The translations under genes and the position numbers were made by a program. This document shows, piece after piece, positions 47,550 to 57,139 of a stretch of DNA of 64,000 nt (its first letter is position 1; the number at the start of each line of letters is the position of its first letter). Source of the stretch: an uncultured Desulfovibrio sp. (GTDB lineage Bacteria; Desulfobacterota; Desulfovibrionia; Desulfovibrionales; Desulfovibrionaceae). Location of the stretch: contig CAKTDV010000013.1 of NCBI GenBank assembly GCA_934546745.1, positions 1-64,000 of the forward strand, written 5' to 3'. The notes beneath the pieces are model-generated. The model saw nothing but the letters and a program-made list of their open reading frames with translations, was not told the origin of the DNA and searched no databases.

Positions 47550-48413
47550 TTACGACGCCGGTTTGTCCGGGGCGAAGTAGGAGGTCGTCCAGGTCAGGGC
47601 CAGCACGTAGACGGCGGCAAAGAGGCTGATGACGGTATCCCAGGGGGCCGTGGCCGAAAGGGAAAGGCGCATGAGCAGGGTGCCGATGACGAACCCTGAA
47701 TTGCGGAACACGGCGTGGAAACTTGGCATATAGCGCTGCGAAATGAGCACCAGTGTAATGTCGGCAAAAACCAGTACCGTATAGATGGTTTCAAAGAAGC
47801 GCGGCGTCTGCCCCAGCATGAAGTGCAGGTAGGCGTCGCGGATACCGATGCCGACGAAGACCCCGAAGAGCAGCAGGGCCAGCAGCTTTTTGCTCATGAC
47901 AAAGCGCATGCGCAGTTCCGGGGACTGCAGGAAGCGCAGGTTGCCGCCAATGCGGCTGTAGATGCCCAGCGCGGCAAAGATGAACAGCGCCCCCGAAGCC
48001 GAGGTGGCGATATGGAGCACCGGATCGATGTTTATGCCGATGCTGATGGGCTCGGGCAGGTGGGAGAGTTCCTTGAAGGCGTTGCGCAGAAGAATGAGCG
48101 CCAGTATCTCAAACTGCTTGCCCACGGCGCGGGAAAAGGAACTCGAGATGGAGAAAATAAGGCTGATGACCTCCATGATGAGGATGAGCGTAAAGGCCAG
48201 CTGGATGGCATCGAAATGGTTGGTGGGCGCAAGCTGTGCCCAGGGCTGGGGAAGCCAGCCCTGGCGGTTCATTTCGATGCCGAAAACGCCGGCAAGGTAG
48301 ATGAGGAGCGTAAGAAAGGCCAGGCGCTTTTGCGACGTGGGGCTCTCCCAGAACTGGTGAAGCCAGTCAAAGGCGTCTGTCAGCGGCTGCATACGGTCGA
48401 TAAGGTGTGGCAT
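47550..48413 (-). CDS. uncharacterised membrane protein, about eight helices
   Basis: 287 residues. The short N-terminal helix (MPHLIDRMQPLTDAFDWLHQ) is amphipathic and cytoplasmic. About eight hydrophobic helices follow, among them LAFLTLLIYLAGVFGIEM, IQLAFTLILIMEVISLIFSI and LLALLLFGVFVGIGIRDAYL. A motif EILALILLRNAFKELSHL and the later TVLVFADITLVLISQRYMP are well conserved in style, but I cannot name the family. There are no metal or heme motifs. The start at 48413 has GGAG 6 nt upstream. It is divergent to the FAD/Fe-S dehydrogenase gene. Confidence 0.82.
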   Translation of the reverse strand: MPHLIDRMQPLTDAFDWLHQFWESPTSQKRLAFLTLLIYLAGVFGIEMNRQGWLPQPWAQLAPTNHFDAIQLAFTLILIMEVISLIFSISSSFSRAVGKQFEILALILLRNAFKELSHLPEPISIGINIDPVLHIATSASGALFIFAALGIYSRIGGNLRFLQSPELRMRFVMSKKLLALLLFGVFVGIGIRDAYLHFMLGQTPRFFETIYTVLVFADITLVLISQRYMPSFHAVFRNSGFVIGTLLMRLSLSATAPWDTVISLFAAVYVLALTWTTSYFAPDKPAS

Positions 48414-48610
48414 GTCTGTCTCCGAAAGTGTTTCCCGCGCCCGGCGGGCGCGCAGCGCCAGCATAGCCATGCGCCGCCAAAAGTCAAAACGTGCCTTTGG
48501 CGAGGCCTCCATAAACTTGCGTTATAGAAATATTTTGGCTAAGATGACAGTTTAGGCTATTTTGAATTGAGCGAATGCCGGGAGTCCGCTCCCGTAACGA
48601 GGTGACAGCC

Positions 48611-51600
48611 ATGCCCCACAAGGGTCCGCACATATCCATTGCCCCTGACTACGTGGTCAACCGCATTTTGCGCATCAATATCGACGACTTCGCGGAATGG
48701 CCCGAGTCGGTGCGCCTTCTGGCCATAACCATTGCGGAAGAATTGTTTCTTGTGGCCTACAATCCCTTTGTGGATGCCGAAACCGTGCGCGACAGCGTGC
48801 ATTCCCGCTTTGAGCGGGAGTCCCTGTCTCTGGCCCATTATTATGCCAACGCCATCGGCGAGGGCATCACCATGTTCTGGTCCGCCTATGAGGCGGAACA
48901 CGCGTTCCGCCAGAAACTCATGGGCCGCCTGCGCGAGTTCATGAGCCCTGAATGCGTCATGGATTCGCCCATGGCGCTCATTGCCATGGCGACGGACGCC
49001 ACCGACCTGCGCATGGAACTGCCGCTGCTGGTGGTGGAACCGGATTCCGCGGAGCAGGTTTCCCGCATTGTCAGGCTGGCCAATGAGATGAAGTTCGCCC
49101 TGATTCCGCGCGGCGGTGGTTCTGGCATGACGGGCGGGGCCGTGCCCGCGCGCAAGCGCGCCGTGGTCGTGAACCTTACCCGCCTGACGCGCATCGGGCC
49201 CATTGATCTGGAGGCCATGACGGTCGCCTGCCAGGCGGGGGCCATCACCCAGGATGTCATTAATGCCGTGAGCGGGGCTGGGGCCCTGTTTTCCGTGGAT
49301 CCCGCGTCCAAGCAGGCGTCGAGCATCGGCGGCAACATCAGCGAGAACGCCGGTGGCCCCATGGCCTTTGAGTACGGCACGACGCTGGACAATCTTCTCT
49401 GGTGGCGCATGGTGACGCCCACGGGGGAGATTATCACCGTGGAACGGGAGGAACACCCCAGGCACAAGATCCTGCCTGAGGAGACGGCCGTTTTCGTCGT
49501 CAAGGACATCAGCGGCGGCGTGCGGAATGTGGTGCATCTGCGCGGCGACGAAATCCGTTTGCCTGGCCTGGGCAAGGACGTGACCAACAAGGCGCTCGGC
49601 GGGCTGCCAGGCATACAGAAAGAGGGCGTGGACGGCATCGTGACGGAAGCCTGCTTCATCATCCACCCCAGGCCGAAACACAAGCGGGTCATGGTCCTTG
49701 AGTTTTTCGGGCGCTCCATGCATCCCGCCGCCGTGGTGGTGCGCGAGCTGGTCGCGCTGCGCAACCGCATCCGGGAGGAGGGGGACTACGCCCACCTTTC
49801 GGCGCTGGAAGAGTTCAATGCCAAATATGTGCAGGCCATCGACTACAGGCGCAAGTCCGTCAAATATGAGGGATCGCCCATTTCCGTCATCATTCTGCAG
49901 GTGGACGGCGACGATCCCTATCTGCTGGATCAGTGCGTGGGCCATATTGTGGATGTGGTGGAACGGCAGGACAATGTGGATATCATCGTCGCCGCCGACG
50001 AAAAGGAAGGCGAGCGCTTCTGGGAAGACAGGCACCGCCTGTCGGCCATCGCCAAACGCACGTCCGGTTTCAAGATGAACGAGGATGTGGTCATTCCCAT
50101 GGATCGCATTCCCGACTTCGCCCTGTTCCTTGAGAAGATCAATCTGGAATGCACGGCGCAGGCCTACCGCTATGCCCTGCAGGAAGTGGGACGCCTTCAG
50201 GGCTTTCCCATGGAGGACAGGGAGTTCAACAGGGAGTTCTCCTTCGCCTCCAAACTGGCGGCGGGCGACGGCGGGCCGGACGGATTGTCGGATACGGAAC
50301 TCTGGGAGCGCGCCTGCCGTTTTTTTGAGACGCTCGCCGGAAAGTATCCCTTTCTTGACAGGCGTATCGCCGTCATCCGTGAGTACATGGAGAACAGCCG
50401 CATCGTCGTGGCCAGTCACATGCACGCGGGCGACGGCAACTGCCACGTCAATATTCCCGTCAATTCCAACGACGCCCACATGCTGGAGGAAGCCGAGGAG
50501 ACCGCCGCGCGCGTCATGGCGGAATGTCAGGCCATGGGCGGGGAGGTCTCCGGCGAGCATGGCATCGGCATTACCAAGATAGCGTTCTTCAGCAAGGATA
50601 AAATGGACGCCCTGCGGGCTTTCAAGGAGCGCGTGGATCCGCGCGACGTCATGAATCCCGCCAAGCTGGTCTACAGGGAGCTGCCTGTCCGTCCCTTTAC
50701 CTTTTCCTTTAACCGCCTGATTCAGGATATCAGCCAGTCGGGTCTGCCTGGCAAGGACAAGCTCATCAGCCTGCTCTCCACCGTGCAGATCTGCACCCGC
50801 TGCGGCAAGTGCCGCCAGGTCTGCGCCATGTGCTATCCTGAGCGCTCCATGCAGTACCACCCGCGTAACAAGAATATGGCGCTGGGGATGCTCATCGAGG
50901 CCGTGTACTATTCGCAGGTCAACAAGGGGCGCATTGACGACGATCTTCTGCGGCGGCTGCGGGATCTGGTGGAGCATTGCACGGGGTGCGGCCGCTGCAT
51001 GGCGAATTGCCCTGTCAAGATTCCCTCCGGGGAGGTGGCGCTTGAGTTGCGCGCGCTTCTGGAACACGAGGGGGCCAGCGGCCATCCCGTCAAGGAGCGC
51101 GCGCTGGAATGGCTTGTGCGCGATGTGGAACACCGTGTGCCCAAGGCGGCAAAAATGGCCTCCCTGGGGCAGAAAATGCAGAACCGCTTTCTGGGATTTC
51201 TGCCGGATTTCTGGAAAAAACGTTTGCAGAGCCCGCTGTTCAGCGGCCCTGGCCCCAAAACCGGCTATACGAACCTCTATGAGGCCCTGAAGCTGCATCG
51301 CGGCAATGTCTTCGCTCCGGCGCAACCCGCGCAGGGCATGCCCTGCGTTCTCTACTTCCCCGGCTGCGGCGGCGCGCTCTTCTTCGATCGCATCGCCATG
51401 TCCGCCATCATGCTCATGCTCAAGGCCGGCTTTGCCGTAGCCGTGCCGCCGCGCCATCTCTGCTGCGGGTATCCGCTGCTGGCTGCCGGTCTGGATACGC
51501 AGTTTGAGGACAATATGGCGCGGAACCGCCAGTATATGGCCTCCATGATCCGGGCGCTGACGCGACAGGGCTTTCAGGTGCGCCATCTCGTATCCGCCTG

Positions 51601-52192
51601 CGGCTCCTGCCGGGACGGTCTGTCCCGGATGAATTTGCGGGAGCAGTTTCCGGATCTGACCCAGAAGGATGTGACGCAACTGGTGTTGCCGATCCTGAGT
51701 ACTGATGAGACAAAAGCCCTGCGGAAAGCGGCCCCTCCTGCGGGGAGCGCCGTCGTCTATCACAGTGCCTGCCATTGCGAATGGGCGGACGTGCATCTTA
51801 TCAAGGGCCGGGCGCAGATTGTCGCTGCGCTGTCCGGATTCAGCGGGGCGACGGTGACGCCTTCCGCCGGTTGTTGTGGTGAGTCCGGCATGGGTGCCAT
51901 GACGTCCCCCGGTATCTACAATATGCTGCGTCAGCGCAAGCAGCGGTCTCTTACGGACATTTTCGCTGGGCTTGCGCCTGAGGGTGGCGCGTATGACGGC
52001 CCCGTGCTGGTCGGTTGTCCTTCCTGCAAGATCGGCATTGGCCGTTGTCTTCTCAATATGAACGAGAGCAAGCGTCCGGTTTTGCATGTGGCCGAGTGGC
52101 TGGCCGGTCAGTTTGACGGCGAGGATCGACGGCAGTCATTCCGCCGCCGGGTCAACGAGGTTCGGGGCGAGGTTCGCGTCGTTGAAGTCTGA
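48611..52192 (+). CDS. large FAD/Fe-S dehydrogenase (GlcD plus CCG domains)
   Basis: 1193 residues, one of the fused FAD/Fe-S oxidoreductases found in Desulfovibrio. After about 130 residues of unique sequence comes an FAD-binding PCMH domain (PRGGGSGMTGGAVPARKRAV near residue 166, SSIGGNISENAGGPMAFEYG) and the FAD-oxidase C domain (SHMHAGDGNCHVNIP, GEVSGEHGIG). Then two 4Fe-4S sites (CTRCGKCRQVCAMCYP near 727; CTGCGRCMANCPVKIP near 789) and two CCG motifs (FPGCGGALFFD...CCGYPLL; ACHCEW...CCGESGMG). The plan fits a D-lactate or other 2-hydroxy-acid dehydrogenase that passes electrons to membrane carriers. No signal peptide. GAGGTG precedes the ATG. Confidence 0.92.
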   Translation: MPHKGPHISIAPDYVVNRILRINIDDFAEWPESVRLLAITIAEELFLVAYNPFVDAETVRDSVHSRFERESLSLAHYYANAIGEGITMFWSAYEAEHAFRQKLMGRLREFMSPECVMDSPMALIAMATDATDLRMELPLLVVEPDSAEQVSRIVRLANEMKFALIPRGGGSGMTGGAVPARKRAVVVNLTRLTRIGPIDLEAMTVACQAGAITQDVINAVSGAGALFSVDPASKQASSIGGNISENAGGPMAFEYGTTLDNLLWWRMVTPTGEIITVEREEHPRHKILPEETAVFVVKDISGGVRNVVHLRGDEIRLPGLGKDVTNKALGGLPGIQKEGVDGIVTEACFIIHPRPKHKRVMVLEFFGRSMHPAAVVVRELVALRNRIREEGDYAHLSALEEFNAKYVQAIDYRRKSVKYEGSPISVIILQVDGDDPYLLDQCVGHIVDVVERQDNVDIIVAADEKEGERFWEDRHRLSAIAKRTSGFKMNEDVVIPMDRIPDFALFLEKINLECTAQAYRYALQEVGRLQGFPMEDREFNREFSFASKLAAGDGGPDGLSDTELWERACRFFETLAGKYPFLDRRIAVIREYMENSRIVVASHMHAGDGNCHVNIPVNSNDAHMLEEAEETAARVMAECQAMGGEVSGEHGIGITKIAFFSKDKMDALRAFKERVDPRDVMNPAKLVYRELPVRPFTFSFNRLIQDISQSGLPGKDKLISLLSTVQICTRCGKCRQVCAMCYPERSMQYHPRNKNMALGMLIEAVYYSQVNKGRIDDDLLRRLRDLVEHCTGCGRCMANCPVKIPSGEVALELRALLEHEGASGHPVKERALEWLVRDVEHRVPKAAKMASLGQKMQNRFLGFLPDFWKKRLQSPLFSGPGPKTGYTNLYEALKLHRGNVFAPAQPAQGMPCVLYFPGCGGALFFDRIAMSAIMLMLKAGFAVAVPPRHLCCGYPLLAAGLDTQFEDNMARNRQYMASMIRALTRQGFQVRHLVSACGSCRDGLSRMNLREQFPDLTQKDVTQLVLPILSTDETKALRKAAPPAGSAVVYHSACHCEWADVHLIKGRAQIVAALSGFSGATVTPSAGCCGESGMGAMTSPGIYNMLRQRKQRSLTDIFAGLAPEGGAYDGPVLVGCPSCKIGIGRCLLNMNESKRPVLHVAEWLAGQFDGEDRRQSFRRRVNEVRGEVRVVEV

Positions 52193-52202
52193 TAGACAGG
52201 GG

Positions 52203-52236
52203 AAGGCCGCGCAGAGATGCGCGGCCTTTTGTTTCG
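52203..52236 (+). terminator. terminator of the dehydrogenase gene
   Basis: Perfect 10-bp stem AAGGCCGCGC / GCGCGGCCTT with a 6-nt loop and a T-rich tail. Confidence 0.88.
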
Positions 52237-52311
52237 TATGAAACAGCATCGCCAGTTTTCATCCGCTGTCGGTCCATCCGCCGGCCGGCACCGCATTCGG
52301 CGGCCCGCGGT

Positions 52312-52445
52312 GTTCGCGTTGCCGTGCGGCTTGCCTCTCTCTGAAGGGTGAGGTTAGGGAAAAGCCTGTCGCCGGATTGCCGGCGTGTCGGGAAGAGCGT
52401 TCCCCCTGAAGGGGAGAGTTTCAGAACACAAAGGAAATTTTGATG
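52312..52445 (+). promoter_or_regulatory. repeated leader element, copy C (tandem)
   Basis: First half GTTCGCGTTGCCGTGCGGC with CTCTCTCTGAAGGGTGAG, then the core: a 6-bp hairpin CGCCGG-ATTG-CCGGCG, GTGTCGGGAAGAG, TCCCC-CTGAA-GGGGA, GTTTCAGAAC, ACAAAGGAAA and TTTTGATG. A frame from a GTG at 52349 runs through it and stops in TGA at 52441-52443, sharing its A with the ATG of the next gene. Confidence 0.85.
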
Positions 52446-54539
52446 AATCCTCGCCAGCAACAAGGGGTATCGAAGTTCTGGTTTCTTTTCCTCTTCTGCG
52501 CCCTGCTTCCCTTCTGTTGGGCGCTCGGTTTTCTGTACCCGCGTGGTGATGATTTCGATTATGCGACACGCGCCATGTTTTTTCTGGATCTGCCGGGCGG
52601 CCTCTATGAGGCGGGCAAGGAGTGGCTTTTCTGGAGTGGGCGCTATACCCACCATTTTCTTGTCGTTTTTCTGGGAAAGGGGGGCGTCTGTCCCGCGCTG
52701 GCGGCCGTTGTCTGCGCGTCTGTCATGGCGCTTCATGCGCTGGCGGGCTATGTGCTGGCGCGCGCTCTGGGCGGTTCCCGCCCCTGGTCGGCCCTCTGGG
52801 GGCTGTTCTCCCTGTTTTGCCTGCTGGCCTGCCATCAGGAGGTGCGTCTGTTCTATATGCAGACGGACGCCCTCTCTGTGGCGCTGCAAAGCGGTACGGG
52901 GTTGCTGTTTCTGGCGCTGCTGTGCCGTCTCTGGCGCGCGCGGCCTCAGGAAGCCGTGCCGCGTTCCGGGCTCCATCGCGGGGCTTTGCGCACGCAACAC
53001 CGTTTGCGCGGTTTCTGGAGGCGTTGCGCCGCGCCTACCGCCTGGGCCGCTGGACCCCGGCGCTGGGCCGCGCTTGTGGGTATTGTCGCCGTGGGCGTCT
53101 ATGAGCATGCGGCGTTGGCCGTTGTTCTGGGCTCAGCCGTGACGGCCCTGCTGGCATGGCGCCGCCGTCATCCGCTGGCACGGGATTTCACCCGCGTGAC
53201 CGTCTGGCTTCTTGCCGCTCTTGCGCTGTCCTTTCTTGCTCCCGGCAATCTGGTTCGCCGCGCTGTCCGTCATGTGGATGCCGCCGCGGTATGGCGGAAT
53301 CTCTCCGCTCTGCCTGACGACTGGCTGCATCATGCCTTCTGGTGTCTTTCCTTCTCCTGGTGCGTGGCCATTGTTGCCCTGACACTTTTATTGCCGCGTC
53401 CCGATGGGGAAGAAGGAGAACGCGTTCCCTCGCCGTATCCCTGGCTCTGTCTGGCCGCGCCGCTGGCGTATGTGCTGTTTACGCTTGGTGTCGCGCTGCT
53501 TCATGCGGGCACGGATGCTCCCCTTGGCACGACGCCGAAATTTGCCGCGGGTATGGCTCCCTATGGCGCGTTTGCTCTGGGGGCGGCGCTGTATCCTTTT
53601 GCCGGGGGCCTTGTCCGGCGCTTACGGGGCATGGGTCATTCGCGGGACAGGCGTCCCTGGCTGGTTCTCGTACCCGCCGTGCTGCTTCTGTGCGGCGGCG
53701 ACAACTGGAGATTGACGGCCCTGAATGCCTGTAACGGGGCTTTTACGGATGTGGCCGGCCGGCTTGCCCAGCGTTATGCTTTTCTGGAAGAGGAAGGCCG
53801 TTGGGCAACGGAGACGGATCCCGCGTTCCGTTTTGGGCTGCTTGGCGAACTTGCCCGCCCTGGCAGCCGCCGTCGCGGTCTTGACGGACGCCTGCCCGCC
53901 ATGACCGTGCGGCGTCTGGATTACGGCGTTTTTCCCATACACGGGGAGGAAGCCTTGCCGCGGGAGCCCGCCGCATGGCCGAATCTCTGGGTGGCCTGGC
54001 TTTACGGGATCGGCAGCGTCCGCAGCGCGCCGGGAGATGCCGCTGCCGCCGGAGCCGCTGTCGCGCAGTCTCAGGCGCGCCCGCTGGAAGTGTCGCCGCA
54101 GCTGGCCGCGCTTGGCATCCGTGCGGCATGGCTTGCCGTGACGGCGGGAGAGAATGTGACTTTTTCAGAGATCTGGCTTGTGCTGCGCTGCGCCGCCCCC
54201 CTGCCGGAGCAATGGAGCCTCTGGCGGCAAAGCCCTGTGGATATGCGCCGTCTGCCGCCATTGCCCCTGCAACGCTGGTGGCGTATGCGGGCCGTGGAGA
54301 GCGCCCGCCACGGGATGGCGCTGCCAGTCTGGCTGGACGGCGTTGCCGGAATACGCCTGCATATGCGCCCGGATCAGTGGCGGATTTCCGATCCCGGCCA
54401 GGGGGACGGCCTGTGCTACGCCTTCCCCCTGCAAGCGTGTTCCCCGCAGGCCGGTTCCGTTCCTTTTCTCTGGATCTGGGCGGAAACGCCCCGTGGGCTT
54501 ATGCCGTTTGCCGGCAGTGCTGAAACGGGGGGCCGTTGA
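52443..54539 (+). CDS. large polytopic membrane protein (DUF6056-like)
   Basis: 698 residues. It starts with a membrane helix (FWFLFLFCALLPFCWALGFL) followed by a loop with YPRGDDFDYATRAMF and WLFWSGRYTHHF. The DD-x-D and GRY motifs recall DUF6056 and other membrane glycosyltransferase-like proteins. About ten helices follow to residue 430, then a soluble C-terminal domain of about 260 residues (MRRLPPLPLQRWWRMRAVES). Substrate and acceptor are unknown. The start is the ATG that ends leader copy C. It is isolated from other glycan genes. Confidence 0.75.
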   Translation: MNPRQQQGVSKFWFLFLFCALLPFCWALGFLYPRGDDFDYATRAMFFLDLPGGLYEAGKEWLFWSGRYTHHFLVVFLGKGGVCPALAAVVCASVMALHALAGYVLARALGGSRPWSALWGLFSLFCLLACHQEVRLFYMQTDALSVALQSGTGLLFLALLCRLWRARPQEAVPRSGLHRGALRTQHRLRGFWRRCAAPTAWAAGPRRWAALVGIVAVGVYEHAALAVVLGSAVTALLAWRRRHPLARDFTRVTVWLLAALALSFLAPGNLVRRAVRHVDAAAVWRNLSALPDDWLHHAFWCLSFSWCVAIVALTLLLPRPDGEEGERVPSPYPWLCLAAPLAYVLFTLGVALLHAGTDAPLGTTPKFAAGMAPYGAFALGAALYPFAGGLVRRLRGMGHSRDRRPWLVLVPAVLLLCGGDNWRLTALNACNGAFTDVAGRLAQRYAFLEEEGRWATETDPAFRFGLLGELARPGSRRRGLDGRLPAMTVRRLDYGVFPIHGEEALPREPAAWPNLWVAWLYGIGSVRSAPGDAAAAGAAVAQSQARPLEVSPQLAALGIRAAWLAVTAGENVTFSEIWLVLRCAAPLPEQWSLWRQSPVDMRRLPPLPLQRWWRMRAVESARHGMALPVWLDGVAGIRLHMRPDQWRISDPGQGDGLCYAFPLQACSPQAGSVPFLWIWAETPRGLMPFAGSAETGGR

Positions 54540-54602
54540 GCACGCGAACTGGCGGACGCGTGAGCGGCCCCCGCGCCATACCGGGCTGAAGCCCGGCGCG
54601 CG

Positions 54603-55388
54603 CTATTCCTGTTTTTTCAGTCCGTCGCTTTGACCGAAGATGATGAGCTCCATCCAGTCAAGGGCGAAGTCGAGAGTGTCCTCATCCCGATCCATGATGG
54701 CCTTGCGGCGTTCCCCGGAGAGATCCACACGGGAAAAGATGCGCATTTGCTCGATGAGCTCGCGGAATTTGTCCAGCTGGTAGAGGCAGAGGACGGCCAT
54801 GGTGGCCATGCGGGCTTCCAGCGGTTTTCCTGAGGCGCGCACCATGCTCATCAGACGCATGTAGCGGTCGTTGGCGGTATTGAAGGGTTCCAGGCCCTGA
54901 TCCGCCAGCCATTCCCGCGCCGTCCAGTCCCTGCCCAGATCGAAGCCGTGGCAGTGTGGTTCGCGCACGATGAAGAAGCGTTCCTCCACGCCGTCCCGCG
55001 CCATTTTTGCGCCGCGTCCCAGCGGATAGCAGCGGCAGGCGCCGGGTCTGTCCTCATATATGGAACATCCCGCCGGAGTGACGAAGGGACAGGGTTCTCC
55101 CGGTCCTTCCAGCATACGCAGCAGCGGCAGGGGAAAACCGGTGTCCGGGAAGGTGCGCATGCGGGTATGGGTGTTGAGAAAGGCCTCGCTGTCCATGCCG
55201 AAGTGGCGGCGCAGGCGCAGGACATCATACGGCGTGAGCGGCAGGGTCAGTTCCGCGCAGCAGCGGTTGAAACAGGGAACTTCCGGGTTGCAGGCAAAAC
55301 GGAAGGTCTTTCCGGGTTCCAGCTCGGGCAGGTTTTCGAGAAATTCGCGGCTGGCGTCGTCCATGACGGCTTCGGGGGTTTCGCTCAT
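54603..55388 (-). CDS. YkgJ-family cysteine-cluster protein
   Basis: 261 residues. The family motif for a metal-binding cysteine cluster is spread over the first half: CNPEVPCFNRCCAELT near residue 30, CPFVTPAGCSIYEDRPGACR near 100, then CYPLG and a late PHCHG. YkgJ (CxxCxxCC-type) proteins bind Zn or an Fe-S cluster; their role is unknown. The C-terminal 110 residues are helical (ATMAVLCLYQLDKFRELIEQ). It has a shortened leader copy directly before the ATG at 55388, 51 nt after hisG, so it probably shares the his transcript. Confidence 0.85.
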   Translation of the reverse strand: MSETPEAVMDDASREFLENLPELEPGKTFRFACNPEVPCFNRCCAELTLPLTPYDVLRLRRHFGMDSEAFLNTHTRMRTFPDTGFPLPLLRMLEGPGEPCPFVTPAGCSIYEDRPGACRCYPLGRGAKMARDGVEERFFIVREPHCHGFDLGRDWTAREWLADQGLEPFNTANDRYMRLMSMVRASGKPLEARMATMAVLCLYQLDKFRELIEQMRIFSRVDLSGERRKAIMDRDEDTLDFALDWMELIIFGQSDGLKKQE

Positions 55389-55437
55389 CAAAACTTCCTT
55401 TCAGTGGGGGAAAGCGGTTACATTTTCTGTCTGAAAC
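55386..55437 (-). promoter_or_regulatory. repeated leader element, copy F (rearranged, short)
   Basis: On the minus strand: ACGGTTTCAGACAGAAA, then CTTTCCCCCACTGAAAGG, AAGTTTTGATG. The parts of the full leader are present but GGTTTCAGAC precedes the C-run, and the G arm is lost; a CTTTC / GAAAG hairpin replaces it. The TGATG stop/start overlap is kept. Confidence 0.65.
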
Positions 55438-55441
55438 CGTT

Positions 55442-56335
55442 CTAGATGACTTTGTTCAGGGCATACTCAATGATGCCCTCGGCCCCGGCCTCGCGCAGGC
55501 GCGGTATCAGATCGCGCACGATATCGATGTCAACAACGGTTTCCACAGAGAGCCAGCGCCCATCCTGGAGAGGGGAGACCGTGGGCGAGTTGAGGGAGGG
55601 CAGCATACCGAGGATGGTGTCAAGATTCGCGGCGGGGGCGTTCATTTTTATGGCCACAAGGCTTTCGGCGCGCAGCGCGCCTTCCAGCAGCAGCCTGATC
55701 TGTTCTATCTTGGCGCGCTTGACGGGATTGCTCATGGCTTCCCTGTTGGCGATGAGCACAGGGTAGGAGCGCATGACCTCATCAATGATGCGCAGCCCGT
55801 GGGCGCGGATGGTGGTGCCTGTTTCCGTCACTTCCACGATGCCGTCGGCCAGCCCCTCCACGACCTTGGCCTCCGTCGCGCCCCAGGAGTAGAAGATGGT
55901 GACGTTGATGCCCAGACGCTCAAAATAGCGGCCCGTCAGCCCCTTGAGTTCCGTGGCGATGCGTTTGCCCTCAAGATCCCTGGGGCTCTGGTAGGGGGCG
56001 TCGCCCGCCACGGCCAGTACCCAGCGGCAGGGGCGGTTGGAGGTTTTGGAGTAGACAAGATCCGCGATGCGGACAACCCTGTCCTCAAGGCCGCACTCCA
56101 TGAGCCAGTCCAGCCCGACGATGCCCAGATCGAGAATGCCCGCTTCGATATAGCCGCCGATTTCCTGGACGCGGCAGAGGGAGGCGGCAATGGCGGGATC
56201 GTTGATGTCGGGAAAATAGTTGCGGGTGTGCTTGCGGATTTTCCAGCCCGCGCGTTCAAAAAGGTTGATGGTGGCGTCCTCCAGCGAGCCCTTGGGTACG
56301 CCGAGCTTGAGAATGGTCTGGTTTTCAGCGGTCAT
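55442..56335 (-). CDS. hisG: ATP phosphoribosyltransferase, long form
   Basis: 297 residues. It joins ATP and PRPP in the first step of histidine synthesis and is feedback-inhibited by histidine. LKLGVPKGSLEDATINLFER opens the catalytic part; the PRPP loop lies in VEVTETGTTIRAHGLRII near residue 170. Residues about 220-297 form the ACT-like regulatory domain (MLPSLNSPTVSPLQDGRWLS), so this is the hexameric long form that needs no HisZ. The start is the ATG at 56335, directly behind leader copy G. It follows hisI and precedes ykgJ on the minus strand. Confidence 0.95.
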   Translation of the reverse strand: MTAENQTILKLGVPKGSLEDATINLFERAGWKIRKHTRNYFPDINDPAIAASLCRVQEIGGYIEAGILDLGIVGLDWLMECGLEDRVVRIADLVYSKTSNRPCRWVLAVAGDAPYQSPRDLEGKRIATELKGLTGRYFERLGINVTIFYSWGATEAKVVEGLADGIVEVTETGTTIRAHGLRIIDEVMRSYPVLIANREAMSNPVKRAKIEQIRLLLEGALRAESLVAIKMNAPAANLDTILGMLPSLNSPTVSPLQDGRWLSVETVVDIDIVRDLIPRLREAGAEGIIEYALNKVI

Positions 56336-56409
56336 CAAAACTTCCTTATGTGGTCTGGACCTCCCCCGTCAGGGGGAAATGCTATTCCTGACGCGCCGGA
56401 CGGCGTCGC
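56333..56409 (-). promoter_or_regulatory. repeated leader element, copy G (before hisG)
   Basis: On the minus strand: CCGTCCGGCGCGTCAGGAA, the 6-bp hairpin TCCCCC-TGAC-GGGGGA, GGTCCAGACCACATAAGGAAG and TTTTGATG. It fills the hisI-hisG gap. The loop is TGAC instead of TGAA. A frame through it ends in TGA that shares the A of the hisG ATG. Confidence 0.83.
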
Positions 56410-56808
56410 CTACGCGCCGTAGACAGCGGCCGGATCAAACACCTGAGGGGAGCAGATACGTTCCCCGCCGTTCTTCCATTCGCGGAAAAAGCAGGAGCGC
56501 CGCCCCGTATGGCAGGCCGCCCCGCCGCGCTGCTCCACCAGCAGCAGCACGGCGTCGGCATCGCAGTCAAGGCGTATGGACAGCACTTTCTGCACGTTGC
56601 CCGACGTGCCGCCTTTGTGCCAGAGTGTCTGGCGGCTCCGGCTCCAGTAATGCGCCTCTCCTGTGCGCAGGGTCGCGTTCCAGGCGCTTTCGTCCATATA
56701 GGCGAGCATCAGGATTTCTCCTGTGGCGGCATCCTGCGCAATGGCGGGCACAAGGCCCTTGGAAAAGTCGGGGGCAAAGCCCTCCGGCGGCAAGGGAAAA
56801 TGGGACAC
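56410..56808 (-). CDS. hisI: phosphoribosyl-AMP cyclohydrolase
   Basis: 132 residues from a GTG with GGAGGA 5 nt upstream; the open frame upstream is not used because the family starts near FPLPPEGFAPDFSKG. HisI opens the purine ring of phosphoribosyl-AMP in histidine synthesis. Motifs: EILMLAYMDESAWNATLRTG, HYWSRSRQTLWHKGGTSGN, LDCDADAVLLLVEQ and ACHTGRRSCFFR, with the Asp and Cys residues that bind Mg and Zn. It is a stand-alone HisI without the HisE pyrophosphohydrolase domain. It is first of a hisI-hisG-ykgJ run; the other his genes are not in the window. Confidence 0.93.
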   Translation of the reverse strand: MSHFPLPPEGFAPDFSKGLVPAIAQDAATGEILMLAYMDESAWNATLRTGEAHYWSRSRQTLWHKGGTSGNVQKVLSIRLDCDADAVLLLVEQRGGAACHTGRRSCFFREWKNGGERICSPQVFDPAAVYGA

Positions 56809-57139
56809 GGAGATCCTCCGGCAAGAGAGTGCGCCGCCGCCATGCCCGCGCCTCATGCGCGGGAGCGGAACAACGCCAATGCCTTGGCAGCCTAGCTCCA
56901 AAGCCCGGTCAACGCAAGGAGCGCGGCCGCGGTGGGCGTGATGGACGGCGCGCCGTAACGGAATTTTTGCCTTTCCGCCTTTTGTATGCTAACAGCTGAC
57001 GCGGCGGCGGGACAGCGCAACGCATCTGCAACGCATCTTTTGGCGGACCGTGTCTTTTTTCGGGCTGTCCGCCAGCGCATCAGGCCGTGCATCCTTTTCA
57101 ATCCCGTTGACGCGGATCGTCGTGACGGAGCGGATACCC

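Noticed and set aside
48557..52087. 1176-codon open frame on the minus strand opposite the FAD/Fe-S dehydrogenase
   Set aside because: His-, Gly- and Arg-rich composition typical of an antisense shadow in G+C-rich DNA; the plus-strand protein has clear domains over the same bases.
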